Of a DNA stretch of 64,000 bases, positions 34,361-42,415 are shown piece after piece. Both the position numbers and the translations under genes were made by a program. The notes beneath the pieces were generated by a model. The model searched no databases and was not told the DNA's origin. It saw only the letters and a program-made list of their open reading frames with translations. Within the stretch, counting starts at the first letter, position 1, and each line of letters begins with the position of its first letter. The DNA is from Rubrimonas sp036788415 (lineage in GTDB: Bacteria > Pseudomonadota > Alphaproteobacteria > Rhodobacterales > Rhodobacteraceae): assembly GCF_036788415.1 (NCBI RefSeq), contig NZ_DAIQNN010000007.1, positions 1-64,000 of the forward strand, written 5' to 3'.

Positions 34361-35163
34361 GCGCGGCGCGGCTCGGACGCATCGCCTATCTGGGCTGGTG
34401 CGCGGTCTTTCTCGCGGCCCCCATCGCGGTGGTTTGCGCGGCGGCGCTCAATGGCGGGCGCACCATGCTGTTTCCGCCGCAGGACCCCACGCTGGCGCGC
34501 TTCGCGGAGTTCTTCGTGGGCGACCCCGTGTGGACGCGGGCGCTGCGCGTGTCGATCCTCGTGGCGGTCGCCTCGGCGGCGCTGGGGACGCTCGCCGCAT
34601 GGCCGGTGGCCTATGCGCTTTGGCGCAGGTCCGAGCGCGCGGCGCAGGCTGCGGGGGCGCTGATGGCGTTGCCCTTCATGCTGCCGCCCATCGTGTTCGG
34701 CGTGGGGCTCGGCTTCCTCTGGAGCTTCGGCGGCGGGCTGGGGACGATCTGGGCCGGCGTGCTGAGCCATGCCGCGCTGTTCGCAGCCCTGCCGCTCGCG
34801 ACGATCTCGATCGGACTGCGCGGGATCGACCGCGCCCATCTCGACGCCGCCGCCACCATGGGCGCGACCGAGGGCGCGATCCTGCGCACCATCGTCCTGC
34901 CGCAGACCGCGCCCTACACGCTTTCGGGCTTCTTCTTCGCCATGGTGCTGAGCTTCAACGAGTTCATCGTGATGTTCTTCGTCTCGGCGTCCGGCTATGC
35001 GACCGTCACGCTGCAGATATTCAACTCGCTGCGCAACGGCTTCACGCCGACCATGGCGGTCGCCGCCGTGCTGTTCATCGTCGTCTCGGTCCTCGTCTTC
35101 GCGCTGGTCGCCCGCTTCAGCGATCTGCCGCGCATGATGGGGGCCGATCCCGCCAAAAGCTGA
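34357..35163 (+). CDS. ABC transporter permease 2 (PotC-like)
   Basis: A 268-residue permease partner with six predicted helices and the EAA-type loop DAAATMGATEGAILRTIVLP. The GTG at 34357 overlaps the permease 1 stop (GTGA). The pair completes a binding protein-ATPase-permease-permease importer. Confidence 0.92.
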   Translation: MSAARLGRIAYLGWCAVFLAAPIAVVCAAALNGGRTMLFPPQDPTLARFAEFFVGDPVWTRALRVSILVAVASAALGTLAAWPVAYALWRRSERAAQAAGALMALPFMLPPIVFGVGLGFLWSFGGGLGTIWAGVLSHAALFAALPLATISIGLRGIDRAHLDAAATMGATEGAILRTIVLPQTAPYTLSGFFFAMVLSFNEFIVMFFVSASGYATVTLQIFNSLRNGFTPTMAVAAVLFIVVSVLVFALVARFSDLPRMMGADPAKS

Positions 35164-35174
35164 GGGAGCCCGCC

Positions 35175-35789
35175 ATGCCGCGCCAGCCGACCATCGTCGG
35201 AAACCCTGTCCTGCTCGTCATCGACATCCAGGCCTCGGCCTTCATGCCGGTCAAGGCCGGCATTCCCACCATGCCGGGCTATCGCGCCGCGATGGAGCGC
35301 GCCTGCGCCCTGATCGCGGAGTGTCGCCGCCTGAACGTGCCCACGATCTATTTTCAGGAGGCGCACCGGCGCGACATGATCGACTACGGACGCGAACTCG
35401 ACGGAACCGAGACGATCCACTGCATGGAGGGCGAGCCGGGCACGCCGCTCGCCGACGCGCAGACCGGGCGGCGCGAGAGCGATTATTTCATCCGCAAGCG
35501 CCGCTATTCCTGCTTCTTCGGCACCGAGCTCGAAATCCTGCTGAAAGGGCTGAAGGCGCAGACGCTGATCATGGTCGGCGGCATGACCGACGTCTGCGTG
35601 CACTACACCTTCGCCGACGCGCATCAGCACGATTATCACTGCCGCGTGGCGGTCGACGCGGTGGGCGGCACCTCGCCGGAGGCGCACGCCGCATCGCTCG
35701 CGGCGATGGAGTATCTGCAGACCGGCGCCAATCTCAGCGCGGACGAGGTCGTCGCGGCGCTGGCCGCCCGCGCCGCCCGCGCCGCGTGA
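35175..35789 (+). CDS. isochorismatase-like cysteine hydrolase
   Basis: A 204-residue hydrolase of the isochorismatase-like superfamily, whose members cleave amides such as N-carbamoylsarcosine, biuret, ureidoacrylate or nicotinamide. The catalytic triad is visible: Asp17 (VIDIQ), Lys108 (IRKRR) and Cys141 (TDVCVHYTFAD). A GGGAGCCC site precedes the ATG, 11 bases after permease 2. Its place in the transport operon suggests it hydrolyses the imported compound or a product of the oxygenase. Exact substrate unknown. Confidence 0.9.
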   Translation: MPRQPTIVGNPVLLVIDIQASAFMPVKAGIPTMPGYRAAMERACALIAECRRLNVPTIYFQEAHRRDMIDYGRELDGTETIHCMEGEPGTPLADAQTGRRESDYFIRKRRYSCFFGTELEILLKGLKAQTLIMVGGMTDVCVHYTFADAHQHDYHCRVAVDAVGGTSPEAHAASLAAMEYLQTGANLSADEVVAALAARAARAA

Positions 35790-36523
35790 TCGCGCTCGCC
35801 GATCTGGAAGGGTGCTGGCGGCGGCTCTGGCTGCGCGCCCCCGGCTTGGAAGATCGGGAGACGCGCGTGTTGTGGCGGCAGGGGGCGCGGGATTTCGTCG
35901 ATCTGCGCATCCCCGCCGATCTGCCGGATATGGGCGGCGCGGCCTCGCTCGCCGAACTCGACGCGGCGGCGCTGTCGGCTCTGGCGCGCTGCGAGGGCTT
36001 CGCGGGGACGACGGAAGTCGAGGACGGCGTCTGCGTCTGGACGCGGGAGATCAACTTCCGCGGTCCGCAGACAGGCCCCGATGTCGGCGCGCTGGAGATG
36101 GCGGCGGAGGGGCTCATCGAGACCGGCGTGCATGCCGACTACTCCGAGCTGTGGACGCTGGCGGAGGCCGGCCCGGTCGAAACCCGCACGCTGCGCGACG
36201 CGGCGGGGCGGCTGCTCGTGCTCGCAGCCGGTCCCGAGGGGTTCTCGCTGGGGCGCGCGGACCCAGCCGCCGCTTCCGGCACGGCCCTCGCCGACGCGCT
36301 CGCGGCGGCGCTCGCCGCGAACGACCGGCCGGCGCTGCGCGCGCTGTTTGCGCAGGAGTTCTGCTGCGGCGCGTTCGACGGCGACGTCGCCCGCATCGAC
36401 GCCTCGACCGATCCGACGCGCATCGGCGTCGCGGCCTTCCTGCGCGGCGATCTCGGCCGCGCGGCGCCGCGTCTCGTCGAGAAGGGCTTCGACGGCGCGG
36501 AGCGCGCGACGCTCTGGTTCTGA
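35786..36523 (+). CDS. unknown protein, last gene of the transport operon
   Basis: A 245-residue soluble protein beginning with a GTG at 35786 that overlaps the hydrolase stop (GTGA). Notable segments are LWRQGARDFVDLRIPADLPD, then CEGFAGTTEVEDGVCVWTREINFRG near residue 80, and a C-terminal GAERATLWF. The layout of repeated short strands with Trp and Phe suggests a lipocalin-like barrel, loosely like yeast Hri1; this is a weak guess. Coupling to the hydrolase makes a shared pathway likely. Confidence 0.7.
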   Translation: MIALADLEGCWRRLWLRAPGLEDRETRVLWRQGARDFVDLRIPADLPDMGGAASLAELDAAALSALARCEGFAGTTEVEDGVCVWTREINFRGPQTGPDVGALEMAAEGLIETGVHADYSELWTLAEAGPVETRTLRDAAGRLLVLAAGPEGFSLGRADPAAASGTALADALAAALAANDRPALRALFAQEFCCGAFDGDVARIDASTDPTRIGVAAFLRGDLGRAAPRLVEKGFDGAERATLWF

Positions 36524-36623
36524 CTTCTGCCCCCGCGCTGCGTCGGCATGCCGCAAAGCCTGCGGCCTGCGTCCGGCGCCCCCTCCGCGATATGCTGCGC
36601 GCTGATCAGTCGAGGAGCACCCC

Positions 36624-38357
36624 ATGACCTATCGCGCGCCGTTGGAGGAGATCTCCCTCACGCTGACCCACATGGTCGGCGCAGACGCGCTGGCGGGGAC
36701 CGAGCTCTTCGCCGAGGCGACCGTCGAGACCCGCGACGCGATCCTGACCGAGGCGGCGAAGCTGGCCGAGGAGGTTCTCGCGCCCCTCAACCGCGTTGGC
36801 GACCTCGACCCCTGCCGGATCGAGAACGGCGTGGTGCGCCTGCCGAAGGGGTTCGTCGAGGGCTTCGCCGCGATCCGCGACGGCGGCTGGATGGGGCTGA
36901 CCGCCGAGCCGCGCTGGGGCGGCATGGGGCTGCCGCACGCCTTCTTCACCGCCTTCAACGAGATGACGTCGAGCGCCTGCCTCGCCCTCGCGCTCGGGCC
37001 GCTCTTGACCATCGGCAAGATCGAGGCGCTGCAGGAGCACGCGCCGGACTGGGTGCGCGACCTCTACATCCCAAAGCTCGCGAGCGGGGAGTGGACCGGG
37101 GTGATGGACCTCACGGAGCCCGGCGCGGGCAGCGACGTCGGCGCGCTGCGGTTGCGCGCCGAACCGGCCGGGGACGGAACTTACCGGCTGCACGGGCAGA
37201 AGATCTTCATCACCTGGGGCGACCACGACGCGGCGGAGAACGTCTGCCACCTCGTGCTCGGGCGGATCGCCGGGGCGCCGGACGGGGTGCGCGGCGTGTC
37301 GATGTTCCTCTGCCCGAAATTCATCCCCGAGGCCGACGGGACGCTGGGGCCGCGCAACGCGATGCGCGCCATCGGGCTCGAACACAAGATGGGCCTGCAC
37401 GGCTCGCCGACCTGCGTGATGGAGTTCGACGGCGCCGCCGCCTGGCTGATCGGCGGCGAGAATCGCGGACTTATGGCGATGTTCTCGATGATGAACGCGG
37501 CGCGGCTTGGCGTCGGCGTTCAGGGCGTCGGCGTCGCAGAGGCCGCTTTGCAGGCGGCGGAAGCCTATGCGCAGGCGCGCCGGCAGGGCCGCACCCCGGT
37601 CGGCGACGGCCACGGCCCGATCGCCGACCACGCCGACGTGCGGCGCATGCTGACGACGATGCGCGCCCGCACCATGGCGGCGCGCGCGATCTGCTTCGCC
37701 TGCGCGACCGCGCTCGATTTCGCCCGCGCGGCCCCTGAGGCCGAGCGCGCCGGCTGGGCCGCGCGCGCGGGCCTGCTGACGCCCATCGCAAAGGCGTTCG
37801 GGACGGATGTCGGCTGCGAAGTCGCCTCGCTCGGCATCCAGGTGCATGGCGGGATGGGCTATGTCGAGGAGACGGGCGTCGCGCAGTTCTACCGCGACGT
37901 GCGCGTGACCCCGATCTACGAAGGCGCCAACGGCGTGCAGGCGATGGATCTGGTCGGGCGAAAGCTGGCCCAGCACGGCGCGGCCCCGCATGCGATGCTC
38001 GACGAGATCGCGGCGTTCGCCGCGCAGGCGCGCAGCGGCGCGGGCGCCGAGCTCGCCGCCCGGCTCGACGCGGCGCGCGCGCAGGTGCTGGCGGCGACCG
38101 ACTGGATGATCGCCGCCAAGGGCAACGACCGCCACGCCGGCGCGACGCCGTTCCTGCGCGCCTGGGCGCTGCTGCTGGGCGGCTACTTCCTGTTCAAGGG
38201 GGCGGAGGCGGCGCCGAAGCTCATGCCGCTGGCGTCCTTCTTCATCCGGCAGGAGCTGCCTCAGGCCGCGGCGCATCTCGCGGCCGCGACCGAAGGAGCC
38301 GGGGCGCTCTATCCCGAGATCGAGACCGAAGACGCCGCCGACAGCGCCGCCGCCTGA
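36624..38357 (+). CDS. acyl-CoA dehydrogenase, long DmdC-like subgroup
   Basis: A 577-residue FAD enzyme that introduces a double bond into an acyl-CoA. The N-terminal extension MTYRAPLEEISLTLTHM and extra C-terminal helical domain place it in the long subgroup that includes 3-methylmercaptopropionyl-CoA dehydrogenase; the true substrate is open. Motifs include MDLTEPGAGSDVGAL, QKIFITWGDH and YVEETGVAQFYRDVRV, the last containing the usual catalytic Glu region. A GAGGAGC site precedes the ATG. Confidence 0.9.
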   Translation: MTYRAPLEEISLTLTHMVGADALAGTELFAEATVETRDAILTEAAKLAEEVLAPLNRVGDLDPCRIENGVVRLPKGFVEGFAAIRDGGWMGLTAEPRWGGMGLPHAFFTAFNEMTSSACLALALGPLLTIGKIEALQEHAPDWVRDLYIPKLASGEWTGVMDLTEPGAGSDVGALRLRAEPAGDGTYRLHGQKIFITWGDHDAAENVCHLVLGRIAGAPDGVRGVSMFLCPKFIPEADGTLGPRNAMRAIGLEHKMGLHGSPTCVMEFDGAAAWLIGGENRGLMAMFSMMNAARLGVGVQGVGVAEAALQAAEAYAQARRQGRTPVGDGHGPIADHADVRRMLTTMRARTMAARAICFACATALDFARAAPEAERAGWAARAGLLTPIAKAFGTDVGCEVASLGIQVHGGMGYVEETGVAQFYRDVRVTPIYEGANGVQAMDLVGRKLAQHGAAPHAMLDEIAAFAAQARSGAGAELAARLDAARAQVLAATDWMIAAKGNDRHAGATPFLRAWALLLGGYFLFKGAEAAPKLMPLASFFIRQELPQAAAHLAAATEGAGALYPEIETEDAADSAAA

Positions 38358-38359
38358 GC

Positions 38360-39403
38360 GTGTCGCCCCGCGACCTGCCGGGCCTGCGGACGCCCTTCGA
38401 GCCGCCCGCGCCCGGCGGCGCATCCGCCGTCGCCGAGGGCGTTCTGTGGCTGCGTCTGCCGCTGCCGATGAGGCTCGATCACGTCAACTGCTACGCGCTT
38501 GACGACGGCGACGGCTGGACGCTGGTGGATACAGGGCTGAACTGGCGCGGCTGCCGCGCGGGGTGGGAGGCGCTGCTCGCCGGACCGCTCGCGGGCCGGC
38601 CCGTGCGGCGGCTCATCGTCACCCATCACCACCCCGACCATATGGGGCTGGCCGGCTGGCTGATCGCGCGCGGCGCAGAGCTCTGGACCACCCGCACGGC
38701 GTGGCTCTATGCGCGGATGCTGCAGCTCGACCATCAGGAGCGCCCGAGCCCCGAGGCCGTCGCCTTCCGCCGCCGCGCCGGCCTCGACGCCGAACGCCTG
38801 CGCGCCTACGCCGAGGCCGAGCCCTTCAATTTCTCGCGCACCGTCGCCCGCCTGCCCGAGGGCTTTCGCCGCATCGCCGAGGGCGATGCGGTCGAGGCGG
38901 GCGGGCGGCGCTGGCGGGTCGTCTGCGGCGGCGGCCACGCGCCCGAACATGCGACGCTCTGGAGCGAGGACGGCGAACTGGCGCTGACCGGCGACCAGAT
39001 CCTGCCGCGCATCTCCTCGCATATCGGGGTCTATCCCTCCGAACCCGAGGCCGATCCGTTGTCGGACTGGCTGGACAGCTGCCGCCGCCTGAGCGGGCTG
39101 GCCGACGACGCCCGCCTCGCGCTGCCCGGCCACAACGCGCCCTTCACCGGCCTGCCGCTGCGGCTGCGCCAGTTGATCGAGAACCACGAGGGCGCCCTGG
39201 AGCGGCTGCGCGCCCATATCGCGCAGGCCCCGCGCAGCGCCGCCGACTGCCTCGGCGCGCTGTTCCGCCGCGAGATCGGCGAGGCGGAGTACGGATTGGC
39301 GCTGACCGAAGCGGTGGCGCATCTCAACCATCTGCGCGCCCGCGGCGAGGCCGTCGCGGCGGTCGACGCGTTCGGGGCGCTGCGCTTCTCGCCGGCGACC
39401 TGA
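38360..39403 (+). CDS. MBL-fold metallohydrolase
   Basis: A 347-residue metallo-beta-lactamase-fold hydrolase. The zinc motif THHHPDHMG is present, with further metal ligands in GGHAPEHA and LTGDQILPRIS, and a C-terminal winged-helix-like region as in LACTB2-type proteins. It starts with GTG at 38360, two bases after the acyl-CoA dehydrogenase stop, so the two are probably one operon; a thioesterase-type role would fit but is inference. Confidence 0.88.
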   Translation: MSPRDLPGLRTPFEPPAPGGASAVAEGVLWLRLPLPMRLDHVNCYALDDGDGWTLVDTGLNWRGCRAGWEALLAGPLAGRPVRRLIVTHHHPDHMGLAGWLIARGAELWTTRTAWLYARMLQLDHQERPSPEAVAFRRRAGLDAERLRAYAEAEPFNFSRTVARLPEGFRRIAEGDAVEAGGRRWRVVCGGGHAPEHATLWSEDGELALTGDQILPRISSHIGVYPSEPEADPLSDWLDSCRRLSGLADDARLALPGHNAPFTGLPLRLRQLIENHEGALERLRAHIAQAPRSAADCLGALFRREIGEAEYGLALTEAVAHLNHLRARGEAVAAVDAFGALRFSPAT

Positions 39404-39486
39404 CCGCGCCGGCCGCCGGCGACGGGAGTTCCGACCGCTTCGCGCCGCATCCGGGGTTTTCGCGTCGGTCCCGGCGGGACGGGTCC

Positions 39487-39515
39487 TTGACAAGGCGGCG
39501 GCGACAGGGCCATTA
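39487..39515 (+). promoter_or_regulatory. predicted promoter of rpmJ
   Basis: A perfect -35 TTGACA (39487-39492) is followed after 17 bases by CCATTA (39510-39515). The -35 lies inside an 11-base inverted repeat CCTTGACAAGG, which could be an operator. The rpmJ start is about 60 bases downstream. Confidence 0.55.
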
Positions 39516-39578
39516 CGCGCGTCGCATCGGTTGGAGGTGAGGCGGGCTCTTGGCGCTCCGTCCTCGGAGGTGACGAGA

Positions 39579-39704
39579 ATGAAAATCCGCAACTCGCTCA
39601 AGTCGCTCAAGGAGCGTCACAAGGACTGCCGGATCGTGCGCCGCAAGGGCCGCGTCTATGTGATCAACAAGACGCAGCGGCGGTTCAAGGCGCGTCAGGG
39701 CTGA
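39579..39704 (+). CDS. rpmJ: 50S ribosomal protein L36, zinc-free type
   Basis: A 41-residue basic protein starting MKIRNSLKSLKERHKDCR and ending RRFKARQG, clearly L36. Only one cysteine remains, so the zinc-ribbon ligands of C-plus L36 are absent; this is the zinc-independent (YkgO-like) form. A perfect GGAGGTGA ribosome-binding site lies five bases before the ATG. The gene stands alone, with its own promoter and two hairpins after it. Confidence 0.96.
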   Translation: MKIRNSLKSLKERHKDCRIVRRKGRVYVINKTQRRFKARQG

Positions 39705-39737
39705 CCGCCGAGATTCGTTCGTCCTGACCAACCCAAG

Positions 39738-39759
39738 AGCCCACCCTCGCGGGTGGGCT
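39738..39759. terminator. strong hairpin after rpmJ
   Basis: AGCCCACCC and GGGTGGGCT form a perfect nine-base stem with a TCGC loop, 33 bases after the rpmJ stop. No T-tract follows, so it may stabilise the 3' end or work together with the next hairpin. Confidence 0.5.
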
Positions 39760-39766
39760 AGAGCGC

Positions 39767-39870
39767 AGATCGACCTCGACGGAGCAGGTCCCTAGTCGGG
39801 GACCTTTGTTTCTAAAGGAAGAATCCTGGTTCACCGATCCCCTCAGGTCGGCTAGCGCTCTGGCCCGGCG
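39767..39870. repeat. imperfect dispersed repeat, copy B, at a convergent junction
   Basis: A 104-base element similar to 1191-1293, ending near the 3' end of the leftward DUF4168 gene. It contains an intact terminator-like hairpin (39786-39805), which is degenerate in copy A. Both copies sit between convergent genes in the same orientation. Confidence 0.55.
39786..39805 (+). terminator. predicted intrinsic terminator of rpmJ
   Basis: AGGTCCC (39786-39792) pairs with GGGACCT (39799-39805) around a six-base loop and is followed by TTGTTT. This is the most terminator-like structure seen in the window. Confidence 0.6.
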
Positions 39871-39885
39871 CAGTCCGAGGTCGCC

Positions 39886-40221
39886 TCAGTTGGCGGAGAG
39901 CAGCGCGCCGAGGCGCTCGGCGAAGTCGGGATCCTGATTGGCCGCAACGACGATCTCGTTGTATTCTTCGACCGTGATTCCGGGCGCCTTTTCGATTGCG
40001 TCGACCATCATCGCGTTCGCCTCGGCCATGATTTCCTGCTGACGCGCGGGATCGTCGATCGCATCGATGCGCTCCGCTGCGGCCTGCCGGATCGTGGTCA
40101 GCTCGTTCGCCGCAAGGGCGAACGCCTCCAGCTTGGTTTCGGAGAACTGCTCCTGCGCGAGAGCTCCGAAAGCGACGAGCGTTGCGAGAGCGGCTGCGAG
40201 AATCGGGGTTTTCCGGGTCAT
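39886..40221 (-). CDS. exported DUF4168 family protein
   Basis: A 111-residue protein with a signal peptide cleaved near GALAQEQ (about residue 23). The helical mature part (FSETKLEAFALAANEL, then TVEEYNEIVVAANQDPDFAERL) fits DUF4168, a family of small periplasmic proteins of unknown function. A GGAGACG site precedes the ATG. It appears monocistronic. Confidence 0.82.
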   Translation of the reverse strand: MTRKTPILAAALATLVAFGALAQEQFSETKLEAFALAANELTTIRQAAAERIDAIDDPARQQEIMAEANAMMVDAIEKAPGITVEEYNEIVVAANQDPDFAERLGALLSAN

Positions 40222-40326
40222 GACGTCTCCTTGCTGCGCGCGCGGACCGATCCGCGCGCAAGACTGACCTAGGCGCCCCTCCGTTCGTTTGAACCCGCCG
40301 CGCTCTGACGATCCCGTGAGCGCGAG

Positions 40327-41562
40327 TCACCCATAGTCGCGCCGGTCGTCGATCACCTTGCCGTCGTTCGGCAGCGCTCCGGGCGCCGTCAGCTTCACCG
40401 CGCCCTTCAGCTTGAGGACGTCGCGCAGAGAGCCCTCCAGCGCCGCGACGAAGGCGTCCGAACAGGTCGCCGTCTCGAAGGCGACCTCGAAGGCGTCCTG
40501 ATCGCCGTCGCGCGTCACGGTCAGCCGGGCGCGCGTCGCCTCGGGGTGGCGCGCGAGGATTTGCGCGACCTGCTCGGGGCGCACGAACATGCCCTTGATC
40601 TTGGTGGTCTGGTCGGCCCGGCCCATCCAGCCCTTGAGCCGCATCCCCGTCCGCCCGCAGGGGCTGAGGCCGGGCAGGACCGCCGAGAGATCGCCGGTCG
40701 CAAAGCGGATCAGCGGATAGTCGGGGTTCAGGGCGGTGACGACGACCTCGCCGACCTCGCCGTCGGGAACCGGGTCGCCCGTGCCGGGCCGCACGATCTC
40801 CACGATCACGCCCTCGTCGACGATCATCCCCTGATCGGCGGCGCTCTCATAGGCGATGAGGCCCAGATCGGCGGTCGCGTAGCATTGCAGCACGGCGACC
40901 CCGCGCGCCGCGTAGCCCGCCCGAAGCGCCGGGAACAGCGCGCCGCCCGAGACCAGCGCCGCGCGGATCGAGCCGAGGTCGCGGGCGAGTTCGTCGGCCT
41001 TGTCGAGGATCGCTTTCAGGAAGTCGGGCGTGCCCGTCCAGAAAGCGGGCCGCAGATGCGCCGCCGCCTCGACCTGCGCCTCGGTCGCGCCGACGCCGCC
41101 GGGAAAGATGCGCGCGCCGACCGCGCGCGCGCCGCTCTCGAGCATCATCCCCGCCGGGGTGAGGTGATAGGAGAAGCAGTTGTGCATCAGCATGCCGCGG
41201 CGCAGCCCCGCCGCGTGCAGCGCGCGCCCGATGCGCCACCAGTCATGGCCGAGGCCGCCGGGCTCGAAGATCGGCCCGGGCGACATGAAGACATGGGCGG
41301 GCTGGGAGGGGGCCGCCGCCGAAAGGCCGCCGAGGGGAGGGGAGGCCTTCTGCAAGGCGCCGAGATCGGCCTTGCGCAGGAGCGGCAGGCGCGCCAGCGC
41401 GGCGCGATCGCTCACCGCGTCCGGCTCGACGCCCCCGAGCTGCGCCGCGAGCCCCGGCGCCGCCGCGCCCGCCCGTTTCAGCCCCGCGCGCAAACAGTCG
41501 AATTGCGAGGCCTCGCGCGCCTCCGGCTCGCGCGTCTCCAGCGCGTCGAAGAATTCGGCCAT
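40327..41562 (-). CDS. phenylacetate-CoA ligase-like AMP-forming enzyme
   Basis: A 411-residue adenylate-forming enzyme of the PaaK type, activating an aromatic or other carboxylic acid as its CoA thioester. Key segments are FMSPGPIFEPGG, QCYATADLGLIAYES (adenine pocket) and the C-terminal hinge LKGWMGRADQTTKIKGMFVRP. The substrate is unknown and no phenylacetate-degradation genes are nearby. It is downstream of two polyamine-type permeases on the same strand, 37 bases apart. Confidence 0.88.
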   Translation of the reverse strand: MAEFFDALETREPEAREASQFDCLRAGLKRAGAAAPGLAAQLGGVEPDAVSDRAALARLPLLRKADLGALQKASPPLGGLSAAAPSQPAHVFMSPGPIFEPGGLGHDWWRIGRALHAAGLRRGMLMHNCFSYHLTPAGMMLESGARAVGARIFPGGVGATEAQVEAAAHLRPAFWTGTPDFLKAILDKADELARDLGSIRAALVSGGALFPALRAGYAARGVAVLQCYATADLGLIAYESAADQGMIVDEGVIVEIVRPGTGDPVPDGEVGEVVVTALNPDYPLIRFATGDLSAVLPGLSPCGRTGMRLKGWMGRADQTTKIKGMFVRPEQVAQILARHPEATRARLTVTRDGDQDAFEVAFETATCSDAFVAALEGSLRDVLKLKGAVKLTAPGALPNDGKVIDDRRDYG

Positions 41563-41599
41563 GCTCGCCTCCCGGTCGTCCTCCCAGCCGCCGCGCTTG

Positions 41600-42415
41600 T
41601 CACGCGCGGTCGGCGGCCTGCTTGTCGCGCATCTGCCGCGCGATGGCCTGCTTCATGATCAGCGACCAGACGATCACGCCGACGGTCACGATCCCGATCA
41701 GGATCGTGCAGATCGCGTTGATCTCCGGCGTCACGCCCAGCCGCACCGACGAGAAGATCTTCATCGGCAGCGTCGTCGAGCCGGGGCCGGCGAGGAAGCT
41801 CGCGATCACCAGATCGTCGAGCGAGAGGGTGAAGCTCAGGAGCCAGCCCGAGACGATGGCGGGCATGATCAGCGGCAGGGTGATGCGGAAGAACACCGTG
41901 CCGGGCCGCGCGCCGAGGTCCATCGCCGCCTCCTCGACCGAATTGTCGAAGCCCGCGAGCCGCGCCTGCACGACGACCGCCACATAGCACATGGAAAAAG
42001 TCGCATGCGCGACGATCACCGTCACGATGCCGCGATCCACCGAGACGGCGATGAAGGTCAGCAGCAGCGACAGGCCGGTGATCACCTCCGGCATCACCAG
42101 CGGCGCCAGCACCATCCCCGAAAAGAGCGTGCGGCCGAGGAACTTCGGGATGCGCGCCAGCGCCACGCCGGCCAGCGTCCCCAAGATCGCGGCTATGGTC
42201 GAGGCGCAGACGGCGACGAGCGCCGAGACGCGCGCCGCATCCATCAGCCCCTGATTGTTCCACAGCTCGACATACCATTTGGTCGAGAAGCCGCCCCAGA
42301 CCGTGACCAGCCGGCTCTCGTTGAAGGAGAACACGATCAAGATCAGGATCGGCAGATAGAGGAACGTGAAACCCGCGATCAGCGCCGCGCGGTCGGACCA
42401 TCCGAACGGCGTCAT
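41600..42415 (-). CDS. ABC transporter permease, PotI/PotC-like
   Basis: A 271-residue permease with six predicted helices and the EAA loop EEAAMDLGARPGTVFFRITLP. The family match is to putrescine/spermidine importers. ATGA overlap with the upstream permease. The matching ATPase and binding protein are not adjacent. Confidence 0.9.
   Translation of the reverse strand: MTPFGWSDRAALIAGFTFLYLPILILIVFSFNESRLVTVWGGFSTKWYVELWNNQGLMDAARVSALVAVCASTIAAILGTLAGVALARIPKFLGRTLFSGMVLAPLVMPEVITGLSLLLTFIAVSVDRGIVTVIVAHATFSMCYVAVVVQARLAGFDNSVEEAAMDLGARPGTVFFRITLPLIMPAIVSGWLLSFTLSLDDLVIASFLAGPGSTTLPMKIFSSVRLGVTPEINAICTILIGIVTVGVIVWSLIMKQAIARQMRDKQAADRA

Noticed and set aside
38563..39540. 325-codon plus-strand frame running past the MBL hydrolase
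   Set aside because: It overlaps the hydrolase in another frame and continues through the rpmJ promoter; composition is arginine-rich and non-specific.
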